From Acidimicrobiales bacterium (GTDB lineage: Bacteria; Actinomycetota; Acidimicrobiia; Acidimicrobiales; Iamiaceae): a DNA stretch of 64,000 nucleotides. The notes under the pieces were generated by a model. The model had not been told where the DNA came from. It saw nothing but the letters and a program-made list of their open reading frames with translations, and made no database searches. Shown piece by piece: positions 25,372 to 40,478 of this stretch. Position 1 is the stretch's first letter, and each line of letters starts with the position of its first letter. A program made the translations under genes and the position numbers. Location: contig DASZTW010000017.1 of assembly GCA_035547835.1 (NCBI GenBank), positions 124,001 through 188,000 on the forward strand, written 5' to 3'.

Positions 25372-26631
25372 CTACAAGGCGGCGATGTCGGAGCGGTGGT
25401 GCATGCCGGGCCAGCTCACACGGCTGACCGCGTCGTAGGCACGCTCGCGCGCCGCTTCGACCGTCTCGCCGAAGCCGGTCACGTCGAGGACGCGGCCACC
25501 GGTGGTGATGATGCGGTCCTTGTCGTCGACGCCGACCCCGGCGGCGTAGACCTGTACGTCGGGCAGGGGCCACACATCGTCGAGGCCTTCGATCACGTCG
25601 CCGGTCGACGGCGCGGCAGGGTAGCCGTCGCACGCGCAGACGACCGTGACCGCACACCGGTCGCCGAACAGCGGCGCGGGCACCTCCGTGAGATCGCCGT
25701 CGGCCGCCGCGGCGAGCAACTCGGCGAGGTCGGACCGCAACCGGGGCAGCACCACCTGCGCCTCGGGGTCCCCGAAGCGGACGTTGTACTCGAGCACCTT
25801 CGGGCCGTCCGGCGTGAGCATCAACCCGGCGTACAGCACACCGCGGTAGTCGATCCCCTTCGCCCGGAGGCAGGCCAGCGTTGGCTCGACCGCCTCGGCC
25901 ATGACCTGCTCCACGACCTCCGGGGTGGCCACCGGGACGGGCGAGTACGCGCCCATGCCGCCGGTGTTGGGGCCGGTGTCGCCGTCGCCGGCCCGCTTGA
26001 AGTCCTGCGCGGGCGCGAGCGCCACGGCACGGGTGCCGTCGCAGACGGCGAGCAGCGACACTTCGGGACCCGACAAACCCTCCTCGATCACCACGGTGCG
26101 GCCGGCGTCGCCGAACGCGCCGCCCGACAACTTGTCGCGCACATCGTCTTCGGCTTCCCCCAGCCAGGCGGTGACCAGCACCCCCTTGCCGGCAGCCAAC
26201 CCGTCGGTCTTGACGACCCACGGGCCTGGCAGCGACCGGAGGTACTCGAGCGCGGGCTCGACCTCGGAGAAGGTGCCGTGGCGCGCCGTCGGCACGCCGG
26301 CTTCCACCAGCAGGTCCTTCATGAACGACTTGGAGCCTTCGAGGCGGGCGCCGTCGGCGCCGGGACCGAACACCCGCTTGCCCTGGTTGCGGAGCCGATC
26401 GGCCAGCCCGTCGACGAGCGGCAGCTCCGGGCCGATCACGAACAGGTCGGCGTCGAGCTTTTCGGGCTCCTCGGTCGAGCCGGTGATGCGCTCGGCGCCC
26501 GGCCCGCGCACCATGCCGGGGTTGCCGGGTGCGACGACCACGTCGGCGGTGCGTGACAACACCCGCGCCAGCGCGTGCTCCCGCCCCCCGCTCCCGACGA
26601 CGACGACCTTCATCGCGGTCATCGCGGTCAT
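25372..26631 (-). CDS. purD: Phosphoribosylamine-glycine ligase
   Basis: A 419-residue ATP-grasp enzyme (GAR synthetase). The N-terminal KVVVVGSGGREHAL, PGNPGM, the ATP-grasp strand VVKTDGLAAGKGV, DFKRAGDGDTGPNTGGMG and FGDPEAQ are all diagnostic. Three in-frame ATGs open the gene through a duplicated ATGACCGCG unit. ATG 26631 is chosen because AGGGGGG lies six bases upstream; the conserved core begins at the third ATG. It lies between purE and purA. Confidence 0.96.
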   Translation of the reverse strand: MTAMTAMKVVVVGSGGREHALARVLSRTADVVVAPGNPGMVRGPGAERITGSTEEPEKLDADLFVIGPELPLVDGLADRLRNQGKRVFGPGADGARLEGSKSFMKDLLVEAGVPTARHGTFSEVEPALEYLRSLPGPWVVKTDGLAAGKGVLVTAWLGEAEDDVRDKLSGGAFGDAGRTVVIEEGLSGPEVSLLAVCDGTRAVALAPAQDFKRAGDGDTGPNTGGMGAYSPVPVATPEVVEQVMAEAVEPTLACLRAKGIDYRGVLYAGLMLTPDGPKVLEYNVRFGDPEAQVVLPRLRSDLAELLAAAADGDLTEVPAPLFGDRCAVTVVCACDGYPAAPSTGDVIEGLDDVWPLPDVQVYAAGVGVDDKDRIITTGGRVLDVTGFGETVEAARERAYDAVSRVSWPGMHHRSDIAAL

Positions 26632-26705
26632 CGCGGTCCCCCCCTGCTGCTCGACATCGGACACTCCCCAGACATCGTGATCACCTTGCTCCGCGCGCCT
26701 TGGTC

Positions 26706-28082
<1,377 letters not shown>

Positions 28083-28187
28083 CTAGTGCCCGGCCCACCG
28101 GCGCCGGCCAGTCGCACCGCCGACGCTGCCGGGCGGCCTGCCCGCCCCGAAAGGTGACCGTCGGACCTTGTGTCAAGATCTCCGGCC

Positions 28188-29228
28188 ATGCCGACCGGGC
28201 ACCCAGGCGCCGCTCCCGAGCGCACGCCGCGCGCGCTCGTGCTGTGCGGCGATTGGGGGCTCGACAGCTGTGGCGTGGGCAGCTCCGAAGCCGCCATGGT
28301 TCGCGGCTTCGTGCCCGAACCCGAGATCGTCGACCCCAACGGGCCCCGCGGCGAGTCCCGCCGCAGGATCCGCCAGGCCGCCAGAGCCGGTCGACCGATC
28401 GTGGTCGTGTACCCGTCGGAGTCGACCGTGGCCCACGCCGGGCCGATGCTCGTGTTCATGGCGGCCGCTCTGGCGCGCCACTCCGACCTCCGTGTCCACC
28501 TGCACGAGTACCGCCTGTACAACGAGCTGCGCCGGGTCCTCGACCTCATCACGACCGTTGGGCGGGCACGCGTCGTCGTCTCGACACAGGGCGAAGCCGC
28601 CGTGCTGCGCGCCAGCCCCGGCGCCAGGCTGCATCGCATCGCGATCGACGTGATCCCGCCGGCCAACGCGGCGACGCCGCTGGAGACCGGCCCCGCCGCG
28701 GTGTCGGCCACCGCCACCGGGGTCGTGGGGGTGTTCGGCTTCCACCGACCCGACAAGGGCATCCAGCTCACGATCGACGTGCTCCGCGAGCTGCCCCCCG
28801 CGTTCCACCAGCTCCACACCCTCGGCCTGGGTTGGGAGTCCGCCGGCTGGCCCGCCGACATCCGCGACCGGTTCACGATCGTCGACAAAGGCCCCTGCGC
28901 CACGCCCGACCTGCCCGGCCCGCTGTCGGAGTGGCAGCTGGCGGTCGCTTCGTTCGCCATCGGGGCCACCGACGGGCGCAACAGCCTGCGCAGCCCCCTC
29001 TCCCACGGCATCCCGACCCTGACCACGGTGGCCGATCCCGCCGACCTCACCTTGCGCCCGGACCACCTCGTGGTGGTCGACGACCTGGCGTCGAGCGTGG
29101 CGCGCGCGGTCGAGATCAGCGGTGACGAGCAGGAGCGCCGCGACGGCGCGGCCTACGTGCACGACTTCGAGCGTCGCGCGCGGGCCGAGCTGTGCGACGC
29201 GCTGCTCGGCCCGCCGGTCAGGCGCTGA
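28188..29228 (+). CDS. Glycosyltransferase-like protein (GT4-type fold suspected)
   Basis: A soluble protein of about 346 residues. The N-terminal strand ALVLCGDWGLDSCGVGSSE resembles the first beta-alpha unit of GT-B enzymes. The second half has GVVGVFGFHRPDKGIQLTI, a phrase typical of the linker into the donor-binding domain of GT4 enzymes, and VASFAIGATDGRNSLRSPLSHG, which sits where the donor-binding Glu motif is usually found. I do not see a clear EX7E motif, so activity is uncertain. ATG 28188 is preferred over GTG 28170; neither has a strong ribosome site. It converges on clpB, with a repeated CAGGCGCTGAC at the junction. Confidence 0.6.
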   Translation: MPTGHPGAAPERTPRALVLCGDWGLDSCGVGSSEAAMVRGFVPEPEIVDPNGPRGESRRRIRQAARAGRPIVVVYPSESTVAHAGPMLVFMAAALARHSDLRVHLHEYRLYNELRRVLDLITTVGRARVVVSTQGEAAVLRASPGARLHRIAIDVIPPANAATPLETGPAAVSATATGVVGVFGFHRPDKGIQLTIDVLRELPPAFHQLHTLGLGWESAGWPADIRDRFTIVDKGPCATPDLPGPLSEWQLAVASFAIGATDGRNSLRSPLSHGIPTLTTVADPADLTLRPDHLVVVDDLASSVARAVEISGDEQERRDGAAYVHDFERRARAELCDALLGPPVRR

Positions 29229-29231
29229 CCA

Positions 29232-29243
<12 letters not shown>
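29218..29243. repeat. Short direct repeat at convergent gene ends
   Basis: CAGGCGCTGAC occurs twice with CAT between, covering the last codons of the GT-like gene and of clpB. It is a small duplication that serves both stop regions. Confidence 0.6.
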
Positions 29244-31799
<2,556 letters not shown>

Positions 31800-31805
31800 G
31801 ACCCA

Positions 31806-31834
31806 AGGGTACGACCCACCCGCAAACTTGACAA
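31806..31834 (-). promoter_or_regulatory. clpB promoter
   Basis: On the minus strand TTGTCA (31829-31834) and TACCCT (31806-31811) are 17 bases apart. The start point would fall on or next to ATG 31799. The -35 overlaps the HAIR-like site. Confidence 0.5.
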
Positions 31835-31847
31835 CCAGACCATCAGG
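31827..31847. promoter_or_regulatory. HAIR-like HspR operator upstream of clpB
   Basis: CTTGACA-N7-CATCAGG matches the known HAIR consensus CTTGAGT-N7-ACTCAAG at 9 of 14 arm positions with the exact seven-base spacer. It overlaps the predicted -35. Confidence 0.55.
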
Positions 31848-31935
31848 TTTTCTCACTCCCTGGCCGCAGGTCCACCCCCCGAACCCCCAGGACGTGGTCG
31901 GGCGAGGGCGGGCGCCATTGCGCGGGTCGGGGCCG

Positions 31936-31941
31936 TAGGAT
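31936..31941 (+). promoter_or_regulatory. Putative -10 box of the GT2 gene
   Basis: TAGGAT, nine bases before ATG 31951. No ribosome site lies between them. Confidence 0.45.
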
Positions 31942-31950
31942 CCCCAAGCC

Positions 31951-32709
31951 ATGGCCGCCCACTTCAACCGCCTGAGCCTGGTCTTCCCGGCCTGGAACGA
32001 AGAAGCGATGCTGGGCCGCACCGTGGCCGCCGCCACCGACATCGGCGAGCGGCTGGTGTCCGACGGCAACGTGGCGAACTACGAGATCGTGCTCGTCGAC
32101 GACGGGTCGACCGACGCGACCCCGAAGTTGATCGACGACTTCGCGGCCGCCGACCCACACGTTCGCCCCGTGCGCCACGAACGCAACCGCGGCCTCGGCG
32201 CCAGCATCCGCAGCGGGTTCGCGGCGGCCACCGGCGACGTGGTCCTGTACACCGACGCCGACCTACCGTTCGACCTCCTCGAGCTCCACAAGGCCCTCCG
32301 GCTGCTGCGCGTGTACGACGCCGACATCGTGTCGATGTACCGCCTCGACCGCACCGGCGAAGGCCCCAAACGGTTCGTGTTCAGCCACATCTACAACTTC
32401 CTGATCCGCTACTCGCTCGGGCTGCGCGTCCGCGACGTGAACTTCGCCGGGAAGGTGATCCGGCGCGACGTCCTCGACCACCTCGACCTGCAGAGCGAAG
32501 GCTCGTTCCTCGACGCGGAGCTGATGGGCAAGGCCGAGCGCCTCGGCTTCACCATCGTCCAGTTCGGCGTCGACTACTTCCCCCGCACGCGCGGCACGTC
32601 GACCCTGGCTGGTACGAACGTGATCGTCGGCATGCTCCGCGACCTCGCCCGCTGGCGGCGCCGCCTCCGCCAGATCGAGCCACTCCCCGGCGGCCACCGA
32701 CGCTCCTGA
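31951..32709 (+). CDS. Family 2 glycosyltransferase, dolichyl-phosphate-sugar-synthase-like
   Basis: A 252-residue GT-A enzyme. [39 protein letters not shown] (metal-binding DxD), and a conserved central block [13 protein letters not shown] are seen. It has no membrane anchor. It resembles DPM1-type enzymes that load polyprenyl phosphate. The gene stands alone between clpB (divergent) and an SCO6745-family gene (convergent). The following 270 bases (32710-32982) show no gene or clear structure. Confidence 0.83.
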   Translation: MAAHFNRLSLVFPAWNEEAMLGRTVAAATDIGERLVSDGNVANYEIVLVDDGSTDATPKLIDDFAAADPHVRPVRHERNRGLGASIRSGFAAATGDVVLYTDADLPFDLLELHKALRLLRVYDADIVSMYRLDRTGEGPKRFVFSHIYNFLIRYSLGLRVRDVNFAGKVIRRDVLDHLDLQSEGSFLDAELMGKAERLGFTIVQFGVDYFPRTRGTSTLAGTNVIVGMLRDLARWRRRLRQIEPLPGGHRRS

Positions 32710-32982
32710 GCGACCCATGGCGGGACACGTCGATCACCTCGGCCACGGGGAACCCCGGTCGCCGACGGACGGACTCGGCATCCCTGCGCAGTGCGCATCT
32801 CCCCCGCCGCACGCCCACCCGCGACGCGCGGCACGCGGCCGCGATGGTCATCGTTCAGCCAGTTGCAGCCAGCCGGGAGGCTGCGAGGGACCACACGATG
32901 CAGAGCACCGACACCGAGTCGCATGGACGCACGTCCGAGGACTCAGCCGAGAACTTCCGCAGGAGTGAACAGCCGGCGCGGC

Positions 32983-33714
32983 TCAGGTCGCGCTGGCGTG
33001 TGCCGCGACGACCTCGGCGCACCGCTCGACGAACTCGCCGAGCTCCGCCTCGTCCAAGCCGCCCAACACCCGCCCCATGGCACGATTGGTGGCGTCCTCG
33101 GCGCCGGCCCACGCGTCGCCGAGCGCCCGGACGTCGGGCAGCTCGGCCCAGCCGAACAAGGCGGCCATGTGCGGCGAGTTCACCGCCAGCGCCTCGACCG
33201 GCAAGAGCCCCGCGGCCAACACCGCGCCGCCGTGGAGCGACAAGCGCAGCTCGCGCAAGGCGTTCAAGTGGTGCAGCGTGGCGGCCTTCGGCGCGTCGGG
33301 CACCTCCAAGTGTCGCCACCCGCCGAAGATCGGCGACGACGCGGGGTTGGCCGTGGTGACGATCTTGGCGGTGAGCTCGGCGAGCCGGGCGTAGTCGGGG
33401 CCGTCCGGCAGGTGCGCCTCGGCCCAGGTCTCGCACGACTTGGCCCACTCGATGGCGGCCTTCTCCGACGACATCACGTCGACGCTGGCGTCCCACGCGG
33501 CGCGGATGTGGCCCGGGTTGAAGAACACGAACGCGGCCGCCACCACGTCGGCATCGCAAGGCCCGAGCACCGCGCCCCGGCCGGCCACGTAGTAGTTGGC
33601 GCCCTCGAAACCCAACTCGGTGCCGTGGGCATACGTCGCGGCGTCCAACATGAAATGCGACGGCATCGCGACGACCGCGTCGCGGGTGGCTTCGGCAGCG
33701 GCTGTTGGAGTCAT
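32983..33714 (-). CDS. SCO6745-family protein
   Basis: A 243-residue soluble protein that I recognise as the actinobacterial SCO6745 family, mostly helical and of unknown function. Family-typical segments are YAHGTELGFEGANYYVAGRG, LGPCDADVVAAAFVFFNPGHI and LRLSLHGGAVLAAGL. There is no signal peptide or membrane segment. ATG 33714 is preceded by GAGGGGACG, a clear ribosome site. It lies downstream of hspR on the same strand but a palindromic repeat separates them, so co-transcription is doubtful. Confidence 0.75.
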   Translation of the reverse strand: MTPTAAAEATRDAVVAMPSHFMLDAATYAHGTELGFEGANYYVAGRGAVLGPCDADVVAAAFVFFNPGHIRAAWDASVDVMSSEKAAIEWAKSCETWAEAHLPDGPDYARLAELTAKIVTTANPASSPIFGGWRHLEVPDAPKAATLHHLNALRELRLSLHGGAVLAAGLLPVEALAVNSPHMAALFGWAELPDVRALGDAWAGAEDATNRAMGRVLGGLDEAELGEFVERCAEVVAAHASAT

Positions 33715-33824
33715 GACGTCCCCTCGTCGACGACCTCGTGCTTCACCGGCGCGGAGAAGCCGCGCCCGGCCCGGGCGACACTAGTGCCCGTCCCCGCCCG
33801 CTCCCCCCCAACCCCCCACCGTGC

Positions 33825-33865
33825 TGTGAGCACTCAGCCACCCACCAGGTGGTCAAGTGCTCACA
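33825..33865. repeat. Palindrome family 2, copy A
   Basis: TGTGAGCACT...CCACC / GGTGG...AGTGCTCACA forms an imperfect stem, with outer CCCCACC / GGGGTGGG flanks. It lies between the hspR stop and the SCO6745-family start. It is related to the copies at 39594, 43928 and 57547. Confidence 0.8.
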
Positions 33866-33911
33866 CCGCAAGGAGGGGTGGGCAACTGCTGACGCCACAA
33901 GGGGCGGTGGG

Positions 33912-34304
33912 TCAGCGGGACGCGCGGCGCGACTTGCCCTCGAACAGGACCACGGCCTGGTGCAGCGGGACGAGATCGCGCCGGTACCGGTCGTGCGCGG
34001 CCGCCACGTCGGCTGCGGCCTGCTCGCGCAACCGGGCGACCTCAGCGTGCAGCCGCTCCACCTGCGCCTCGAGCTCGAGCACGCGCTTCACGCCGGCCAA
34101 GTTGAGGCCCTCGTTCGTGAGCTCCTGGATGCGGTGGAGCATCTGGATGTCGGCGTCGGAGTAGCGCCGCGATCCGCCCCCGGTCCGGGCCGGGTCGACC
34201 AGTCCCTTGCGCTCATAGATCCGCAACGTCTGCGGGTGGACCCCAGCCAGCTCCGCGGCGACGGAGATCACGTAGACGGCATCGGTGGATCGGCGGGCGG
34301 CCAC
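33912..34304 (-). CDS. hspR: Heat-shock repressor HspR (MerR family)
   Basis: A 130-residue MerR-type regulator. The N-terminal winged helix reads [26 protein letters not shown] followed by SRRYSDADI; a coiled coil ([21 protein letters not shown]) gives dimerisation. In actinobacteria HspR represses the dnaK operon and clpB through HAIR sites, with DnaK as co-repressor. GTG 34304 lies one base after the dnaJ stop with GGAGG six bases upstream. It is the last gene of dnaK-grpE-dnaJ-hspR, and HAIR-like sites stand before dnaK and clpB. Confidence 0.95.
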   Translation of the reverse strand: MAARRSTDAVYVISVAAELAGVHPQTLRIYERKGLVDPARTGGGSRRYSDADIQMLHRIQELTNEGLNLAGVKRVLELEAQVERLHAEVARLREQAAADVAAAHDRYRRDLVPLHQAVVLFEGKSRRASR

Positions 34305-34305
34305 G

Positions 34306-35433
34306 TCACACCTCCAAGTGGGCGCGGGGCGACTCGGACTGGAGCCCCGCGTAGGCCTCGAGCGCGTGGCGCTCTTCCTTCGACAGCTTGCGCGGCACGG
34401 CCAGGTCCACGGTGACCAACAAGTCGCCCGTGCCCTTCGAGGTGGCGACGCCGCGGCCCTTCACCCGGAACGTGCGGCCGGGGTTGGTACCCGGTGGGAT
34501 CCGCAAGGTGACACCCTCGCCATCGAGGGTCGGCACCCGGATGTCGGCGCCGAGCGCGGCCTCGGGGAAGGTGACCGGGACACGCAGGGTGAGGTTGCGG
34601 CCGTCGATGCCGAACCGCTCGTGCGGCGCGACGTGCACCACAACGTAGAGGTCGCCTTGTGGTCCGCCGTTGCGACCCGGGCCGCCACGGCCCTTGAGCC
34701 GGATGCGGGCCCCGTCGGTGACACCGGCAGGGACCCGCACCTTGACCTCACGCCGACGCCGCTCGGCGCCCGTGCCGTGGCAGACGGGACAGGGATCGTC
34801 GATCACCTGACCCCGGCCGGCGCAGGTGGGGCACGGCTGCGAGAAGCTGAACATCCCTTGGTTGTCGTCGAGCACGCCGCGGCCGCCGCACGTCGGGCAG
34901 ACCCGCGGCGACGTGCCGGGACGCGCGCCGGTGCCATGGCAGTTCGAGCACGGTGCGTCGGAAGTGAGGTGGACCGACGTGGTGACGCCGTGCACCGCGT
35001 CCTCGAAGGACAGGTGCAACTCGGCTTCGAGGTCGTCGCCGCGGCGCGGCCCACCCGTACGGCCCGGACCGCCACGGCCCCCGCCGCGCCGGAACAGCCC
35101 ACCGAGCAGGTCGCCGATGTCGCCCTCGAACGTGAAGCCGCCGCCGGGCGCGCCGAACCCTCCGCCGGCGCCTCCCGGACCGAAGCCGCCCATCGGACCC
35201 ATGCGCCGGACCTCGTCATACTCCTTGCGCTTGGCTTCGTCGCCGATGACGTCGTACGCGGACGAGATCTCCTTGAAGCGCTCCTCCGCCGACGGGTCGT
35301 TGGGGTTCGCGTCAGGGTGGTACTGGCGGGCCAGCTTCCGATAGGCGCGCGTGATCTCCTTGGCGGTGGCCGTCTCCGGCACGCCAAGGACCTTGTAGTA
35401 GTCGACATCGAACCACTCGCGCTGGGGAGGCAA
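34306..35433 (-). CDS. dnaJ: Chaperone protein DnaJ
   Basis: A 375-residue type I J-protein that delivers substrates to DnaK. The J domain carries YYKVLGV and the HPD motif (YHPDANPND). A Gly-rich linker, four CxxCxGxG zinc motifs ([32 protein letters not shown]) and the C-terminal substrate domains follow. The start is TTG 35433, one base after the grpE stop, with GAAGGG within grpE's 3' end; the rare start may reduce its level relative to DnaK. Confidence 0.96.
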   Translation of the reverse strand: MPPQREWFDVDYYKVLGVPETATAKEITRAYRKLARQYHPDANPNDPSAEERFKEISSAYDVIGDEAKRKEYDEVRRMGPMGGFGPGGAGGGFGAPGGGFTFEGDIGDLLGGLFRRGGGRGGPGRTGGPRRGDDLEAELHLSFEDAVHGVTTSVHLTSDAPCSNCHGTGARPGTSPRVCPTCGGRGVLDDNQGMFSFSQPCPTCAGRGQVIDDPCPVCHGTGAERRRREVKVRVPAGVTDGARIRLKGRGGPGRNGGPQGDLYVVVHVAPHERFGIDGRNLTLRVPVTFPEAALGADIRVPTLDGEGVTLRIPPGTNPGRTFRVKGRGVATSKGTGDLLVTVDLAVPRKLSKEERHALEAYAGLQSESPRAHLEV

Positions 35434-35434
35434 C

Positions 35435-36081
35435 TCAGCCCTTCACCTTCACCATGGCCGGGCGCAGGACCCGGCCCTTCCAGCTGTAGCCGGGCCGCAG
35501 CACGTCGGCGACGATCGGGCCGTCGGCCTCACCGTCGCCGGGTTCGTGCATGACGGCCTCGTGGAGCGATGGGTCGAACGCGTCGCCCTCGGGATCGATG
35601 CGGGCCATGCCCTCTTTTTCGAGCGCCCCGAGCAGCGCCGCGTAGATCGGCTCGACCTCCGCGGCGCCGTGGCGGACCGCCGCGTCGCACGCGTCGAGCA
35701 CGGGCAGCAGCGCGTCGGCCAGTCGGGCGCTGGCCTGGTCGGCCGCGTCGGACTGCTGGCGGGCCACACGCTTGCGGTAGTTCTCGAACTCGGCCTGCAC
35801 CCGCTGCAGGTGCGAGAGGTAGCCATCGCGCTCGGCCGTCATCGCCGCGAGCGGGTCGTCGCTCGCGTGCTCGCCAGCGGCCGCCCCGGTCGCCCCGGTC
35901 GGGGCACCGCCCGTGGTGGCGTCGGCCGCCAGGGCCGCGCCGTGCACCGGCTCGGCCTGGTCGCCCGCGCCTTCACCGCCTGCGCCGGTGGCCGCGGCGT
36001 CTCGAGGGTTGGCGGAGCCCGCGGGCTCCGCCACCTCCTGTTGATCCTCGGGCCGGTTGCCCGATCCGTTCATGTCGGGGC

Positions 36082-36085
<4 letters not shown>
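35435..36085 (-). CDS. grpE: Nucleotide exchange factor GrpE
   Basis: A 216-residue protein that releases ADP from DnaK. An Ala/Gly/Glu-rich disordered N-terminus (about 75 residues) precedes the long helix ([22 protein letters not shown]) and the beta-wing ([17 protein letters not shown], then [14 protein letters not shown]). GTG 36085 overlaps the dnaK stop (GTGA) with AAAGGCGAG upstream; ATG 36073 is possible. Confidence 0.94.
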
Positions 36086-37923
<1,838 letters not shown>

Positions 37924-38057
37924 GAGGTTGCCTCCGAGATGGTTCGGGTTGGTTGTGTTGGTCGGTGTTGCGGGTGCGAACGGCAGCCCCGCCAGCCCGA
38001 CGGTAGGGCCTGTGGTGGCCCGCATGACGTCGGTCGGACGGTTCGCCGTGCTCCACC

Positions 38058-38086
38058 AGCATAAAAGTTGAGCGCCCTGTTATCAA
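38058..38086 (-). promoter_or_regulatory. dnaK operon promoter
   Basis: On the minus strand TTGATA (38081-38086) and TATGCT (38058-38063) are separated by exactly 17 bases. This is the best sigma-70-type promoter in the window. The operator at 38067-38087 covers its -35 and spacer. Confidence 0.7.
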
Positions 38087-38087
38087 C
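38067..38087. promoter_or_regulatory. HAIR-like HspR operator of the dnaK operon
   Basis: GTTGAGC-N7-TATCAAC has HAIR geometry and keeps TTGAG and TCAA of the consensus CTTGAGT-N7-ACTCAAG. It sits within a perfect AAGTTGA-N11-TCAACTT inverted repeat (38065-38089). Confidence 0.65.
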
Positions 38088-38282
38088 TTCGGTGCCCGAA
38101 AAATCTTCGGTGCGCCGGGTGTGCCGACGGGCGAGCCGGGAGAAGCAGGCGGCGCCGTTCCGGCGCCTGGCTCGACGATTCGGCGCTGCCGGCATCGGCG
38201 TCACCGAGAAATGGTGATTGGTAACGTGCGGCGGTCGGTCCCGGCCGCGGCGCCGTGACCAGGGCGACCCGAGGAGGAACCC

Positions 38283-39578
38283 ATGACCGACGCACCCGAC
38301 CGCGCTGCCTGGATGCCCGACCCGACCGGCCGTCACGCTCAGCGTTGGTTCGACGGCACGAAGTGGACCCACCACGTCGCCGACGCGCACGGCGTCACCA
38401 GCACCGACTCCTTCGAGCAGACCAGCCCGGCCGCGGGTGCCACCACGGCGAGCCCGGCCACGGGCGCGGCGGCGTCAGACCCCGCCGCCGGCACCGCCAC
38501 CGACGCGGGGGCGGGCGCAGGAGCGCCGACCGTCACCTCGGGTGCCGAAGCCGGTACCGAAGCCGGTGCCGGGGCCGCTTCGGGAGCGGGTGCCGGGGCC
38601 GCTTCGGGCGCGGGTGCGGCGGGTTCCGACCCGGCTTCGATCGACCCCACCACGATCTCGCCGAGCGCGGCCATCCAGTCCGACCCGACCACCGCGTACC
38701 AACCGCCCCAGCAGGCGTCACCGCAACCGGACGTCGGAGGGGGCACGGGCTGGGGCGCGCCGCAGCCCGGGAACGCCAGCCAGCCAGGTCAGGCGGCGGC
38801 CCCGCCGCCCTGGTCGCAACCCGAGGCCGCGGCCCCGCCGCCCTGGTCGCAACCCGAGGCCGCCGCCCCGCCAGGCCAGCAAGGCCCTGCAGAAAACGCT
38901 GCCGGCTGGGGTGCCCCGCAGCCCGCCGGCGCGCCCGACGCCGCGGGATGGGGAGCACCGCAGGCACCCGGCGCACCCGCGCCAACCGCATGGGGCCAGC
39001 CGCCGCAGGGCCAGCCCCAGGGCCCGCCGCAGGCTTGGGGGCAACCCGCGCCCGCTGGCGTCGCGCCCGGGCAGCCCCAACCAGGTTGGGGAGCACCCCA
39101 GGCCGCGCCGTATGGTGCCGCGGCCCCCTCGCCTGCGACGGCGGTCAACCCGATCTCGGCGGGCGTCGTGGCAATCGGGGCGATCTTGGTGATCGTCGCC
39201 CTGTTCGCGCTCGACTGGGTCAGCCCCGGCGCCGGCAAGCTCACCGACATCCACAAGGCCATCGACGAGCTACGGAAGGCCGGCACCGACGACGTCACGT
39301 TCTTGTCGAAGATCTTCCCGTCGTGGGGCTACATCGTGGCGCTGATCGTGGGGATCGGCTCGGCGGCCGCCGCGCTGTTCGTCAAGGCACTCCGGCCGAT
39401 CGCCTTGGCCGTGTGCGTGGTGATGGCGGGGTGGTGCCTGTTCTTCGGCTTCGACATCGTCCACTGGGCCAGCCAGGACGGCCTCGCCGACCTTTCGGTC
39501 GCCGTGGGCGCCTGGCTCGCCGCCGTCGGCTTCCTCGCCGCCGGCATCGGAGCGATGATCCCGGCCAAGAAGCGCTGA
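38283..39578 (+). CDS. DUF2510-type proline-rich membrane protein
   Basis: A 431-residue protein. Residues 7-40 (AAWMPDPTGRHAQRWFDGTKW) are the DUF2510 motif found at the N-terminus of many actinobacterial membrane proteins. Residues about 50-285 are a disordered Ala/Gly then Pro/Gln-rich linker with internal repeats (AGAASGAGAGAASG; APPPWSQPEA twice). Residues about 288-431 hold four hydrophobic segments (GVVAIGAILVIVALFALDW, YIVALIVGIGSAAAALFV, LAVCVVMAGWCLFFGF, AVGAWLAAVGFLAAGIGAMI). GAGGAGGAA precedes ATG 38283. It is divergent from dnaK; the function is unknown. Confidence 0.8.
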   Translation: MTDAPDRAAWMPDPTGRHAQRWFDGTKWTHHVADAHGVTSTDSFEQTSPAAGATTASPATGAAASDPAAGTATDAGAGAGAPTVTSGAEAGTEAGAGAASGAGAGAASGAGAAGSDPASIDPTTISPSAAIQSDPTTAYQPPQQASPQPDVGGGTGWGAPQPGNASQPGQAAAPPPWSQPEAAAPPPWSQPEAAAPPGQQGPAENAAGWGAPQPAGAPDAAGWGAPQAPGAPAPTAWGQPPQGQPQGPPQAWGQPAPAGVAPGQPQPGWGAPQAAPYGAAAPSPATAVNPISAGVVAIGAILVIVALFALDWVSPGAGKLTDIHKAIDELRKAGTDDVTFLSKIFPSWGYIVALIVGIGSAAAALFVKALRPIALAVCVVMAGWCLFFGFDIVHWASQDGLADLSVAVGAWLAAVGFLAAGIGAMIPAKKR

Positions 39579-39593
39579 CCCTGACCACCCCCT

Positions 39594-39646
39594 CCGTGCT
39601 GTGAGCACTTGCCCACCCAGGAGGTGGCTACGTGCTCACAGCACGG
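39594..39646. repeat. Palindrome family 2, copy B
   Basis: CCGTGCTGTGAGCAC pairs perfectly with GTGCTCACAGCACGG over 15 bp; inner CCACC / GGTGG also pairs. G/C-rich flanks (CCACCCCC / GGGGGTGG) extend it. It lies 16 bases after the DUF2510 gene and could act as its terminator. Confidence 0.88.
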
Positions 39647-39690
39647 GGGGGTGGGGGTGGTCAGATGGGCGGGACGGGGCGGGCGCGTCA

Positions 39691-39696
39691 TACGCT
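39691..39696 (+). promoter_or_regulatory. Putative -10 box of gpmA
   Basis: TACGCT, eight bases before ATG 39705. Confidence 0.4.
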
Positions 39697-39704
39697 CGGC
39701 GGCC

Positions 39705-40463
39705 ATGTCGACCCTCGTCTTGTTGCGTCACGGCGAAAGCACCTGGAACGCCGAGAACCTGTTCACCGGTTGGTGGGACTGCCCCCTGTCGGATGCGGGC
39801 GAGGCACAGGCCGCCGAGGCGGGCCGCTTGCTGGCCGAAGCCGACGTCGACCTCGACGTCCTGCACACCTCGGTGCTCACCCGAGCCATCCAGACCGCCC
39901 AGCTCGCGCTGGCCCAGATGGGACGTCCGTGGCTGCCGGTGCGGCGTCACTGGCGCCTCAACGAGCGCCATTACGGCGACCTGACCGGCCGCAACAAGGC
40001 CGAGACCGCCGCGAAGTTCGGCGCCGACCAGGTGAAGGTGTGGCGGCGCAGCTACGACGTGCCACCGCCGCCGATCGCCGCCGACAACGATCACAACCCC
40101 AACGACGACCGCCGCTACCGCGACCTCGCGCCCGACGTGGTACCCGGATCCGAGTGCCTCGCCGACGTGGTCGACCGCATGCTGCCCTACTGGTTCGACG
40201 CGATCGTGCCCGACTTGGTGGCCGGCCGGGTCACGCTCGTGGTAGCGCACGGCAACTCGTTGCGGGCACTCGTCAAGCACCTCGACCGGATCGGCGACGA
40301 CGAGATCGCGGAGCTCAACATCCCGACCGGCGTGCCGTTCGTGTACGAGCTCGGCCCCGACTTCCGCCCCCTCGACACCAAGGGCCTCCTGGACCGGGCG
40401 CTCGGTGACGTGGCGGCGGCCAAGGCGGCGGCCGAAGCGGTCGCCAACCAGGCCAAAGCCTGA
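39705..40463 (+). CDS. gpmA: 2,3-bisphosphoglycerate-dependent phosphoglycerate mutase
   Basis: A 252-residue glycolytic enzyme interconverting 3- and 2-phosphoglycerate. LRHGESTWN gives the phospho-His (residue 9), [11 protein letters not shown] the conserved substrate loop, and [10 protein letters not shown] the second catalytic His. The length is typical for dPGM. ATG 39705 is chosen at the conserved N-terminus; the open frame upstream covers a palindrome. It ends 15 bases from a convergent regulator gene. Confidence 0.95.
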   Translation: MSTLVLLRHGESTWNAENLFTGWWDCPLSDAGEAQAAEAGRLLAEADVDLDVLHTSVLTRAIQTAQLALAQMGRPWLPVRRHWRLNERHYGDLTGRNKAETAAKFGADQVKVWRRSYDVPPPPIAADNDHNPNDDRRYRDLAPDVVPGSECLADVVDRMLPYWFDAIVPDLVAGRVTLVVAHGNSLRALVKHLDRIGDDEIAELNIPTGVPFVYELGPDFRPLDTKGLLDRALGDVAAAKAAAEAVANQAKA

Positions 40464-40478
40464 CGCGGCTCGAGACCG

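Noticed and set aside
31828-31833. Plus-strand TTGACA as the -35 of the GT2 at 31951
   Set aside because: The distance to TAGGAT (about 100 bases) is far too long; the hexamer is part of the HAIR-like site on the clpB side.
32710-32982. A possible small gene after the GT2 at 31951
   Set aside because: Open frames here have irregular codon use and no ribosome site; I see nothing supportable.
38283-38770. Intrinsic repeat element within the DUF2510 gene
   Set aside because: The GGTGCCGGGGCCGCTTCGGG repeats simply encode the Ala/Gly linker and keep frame, as is common in such linkers.
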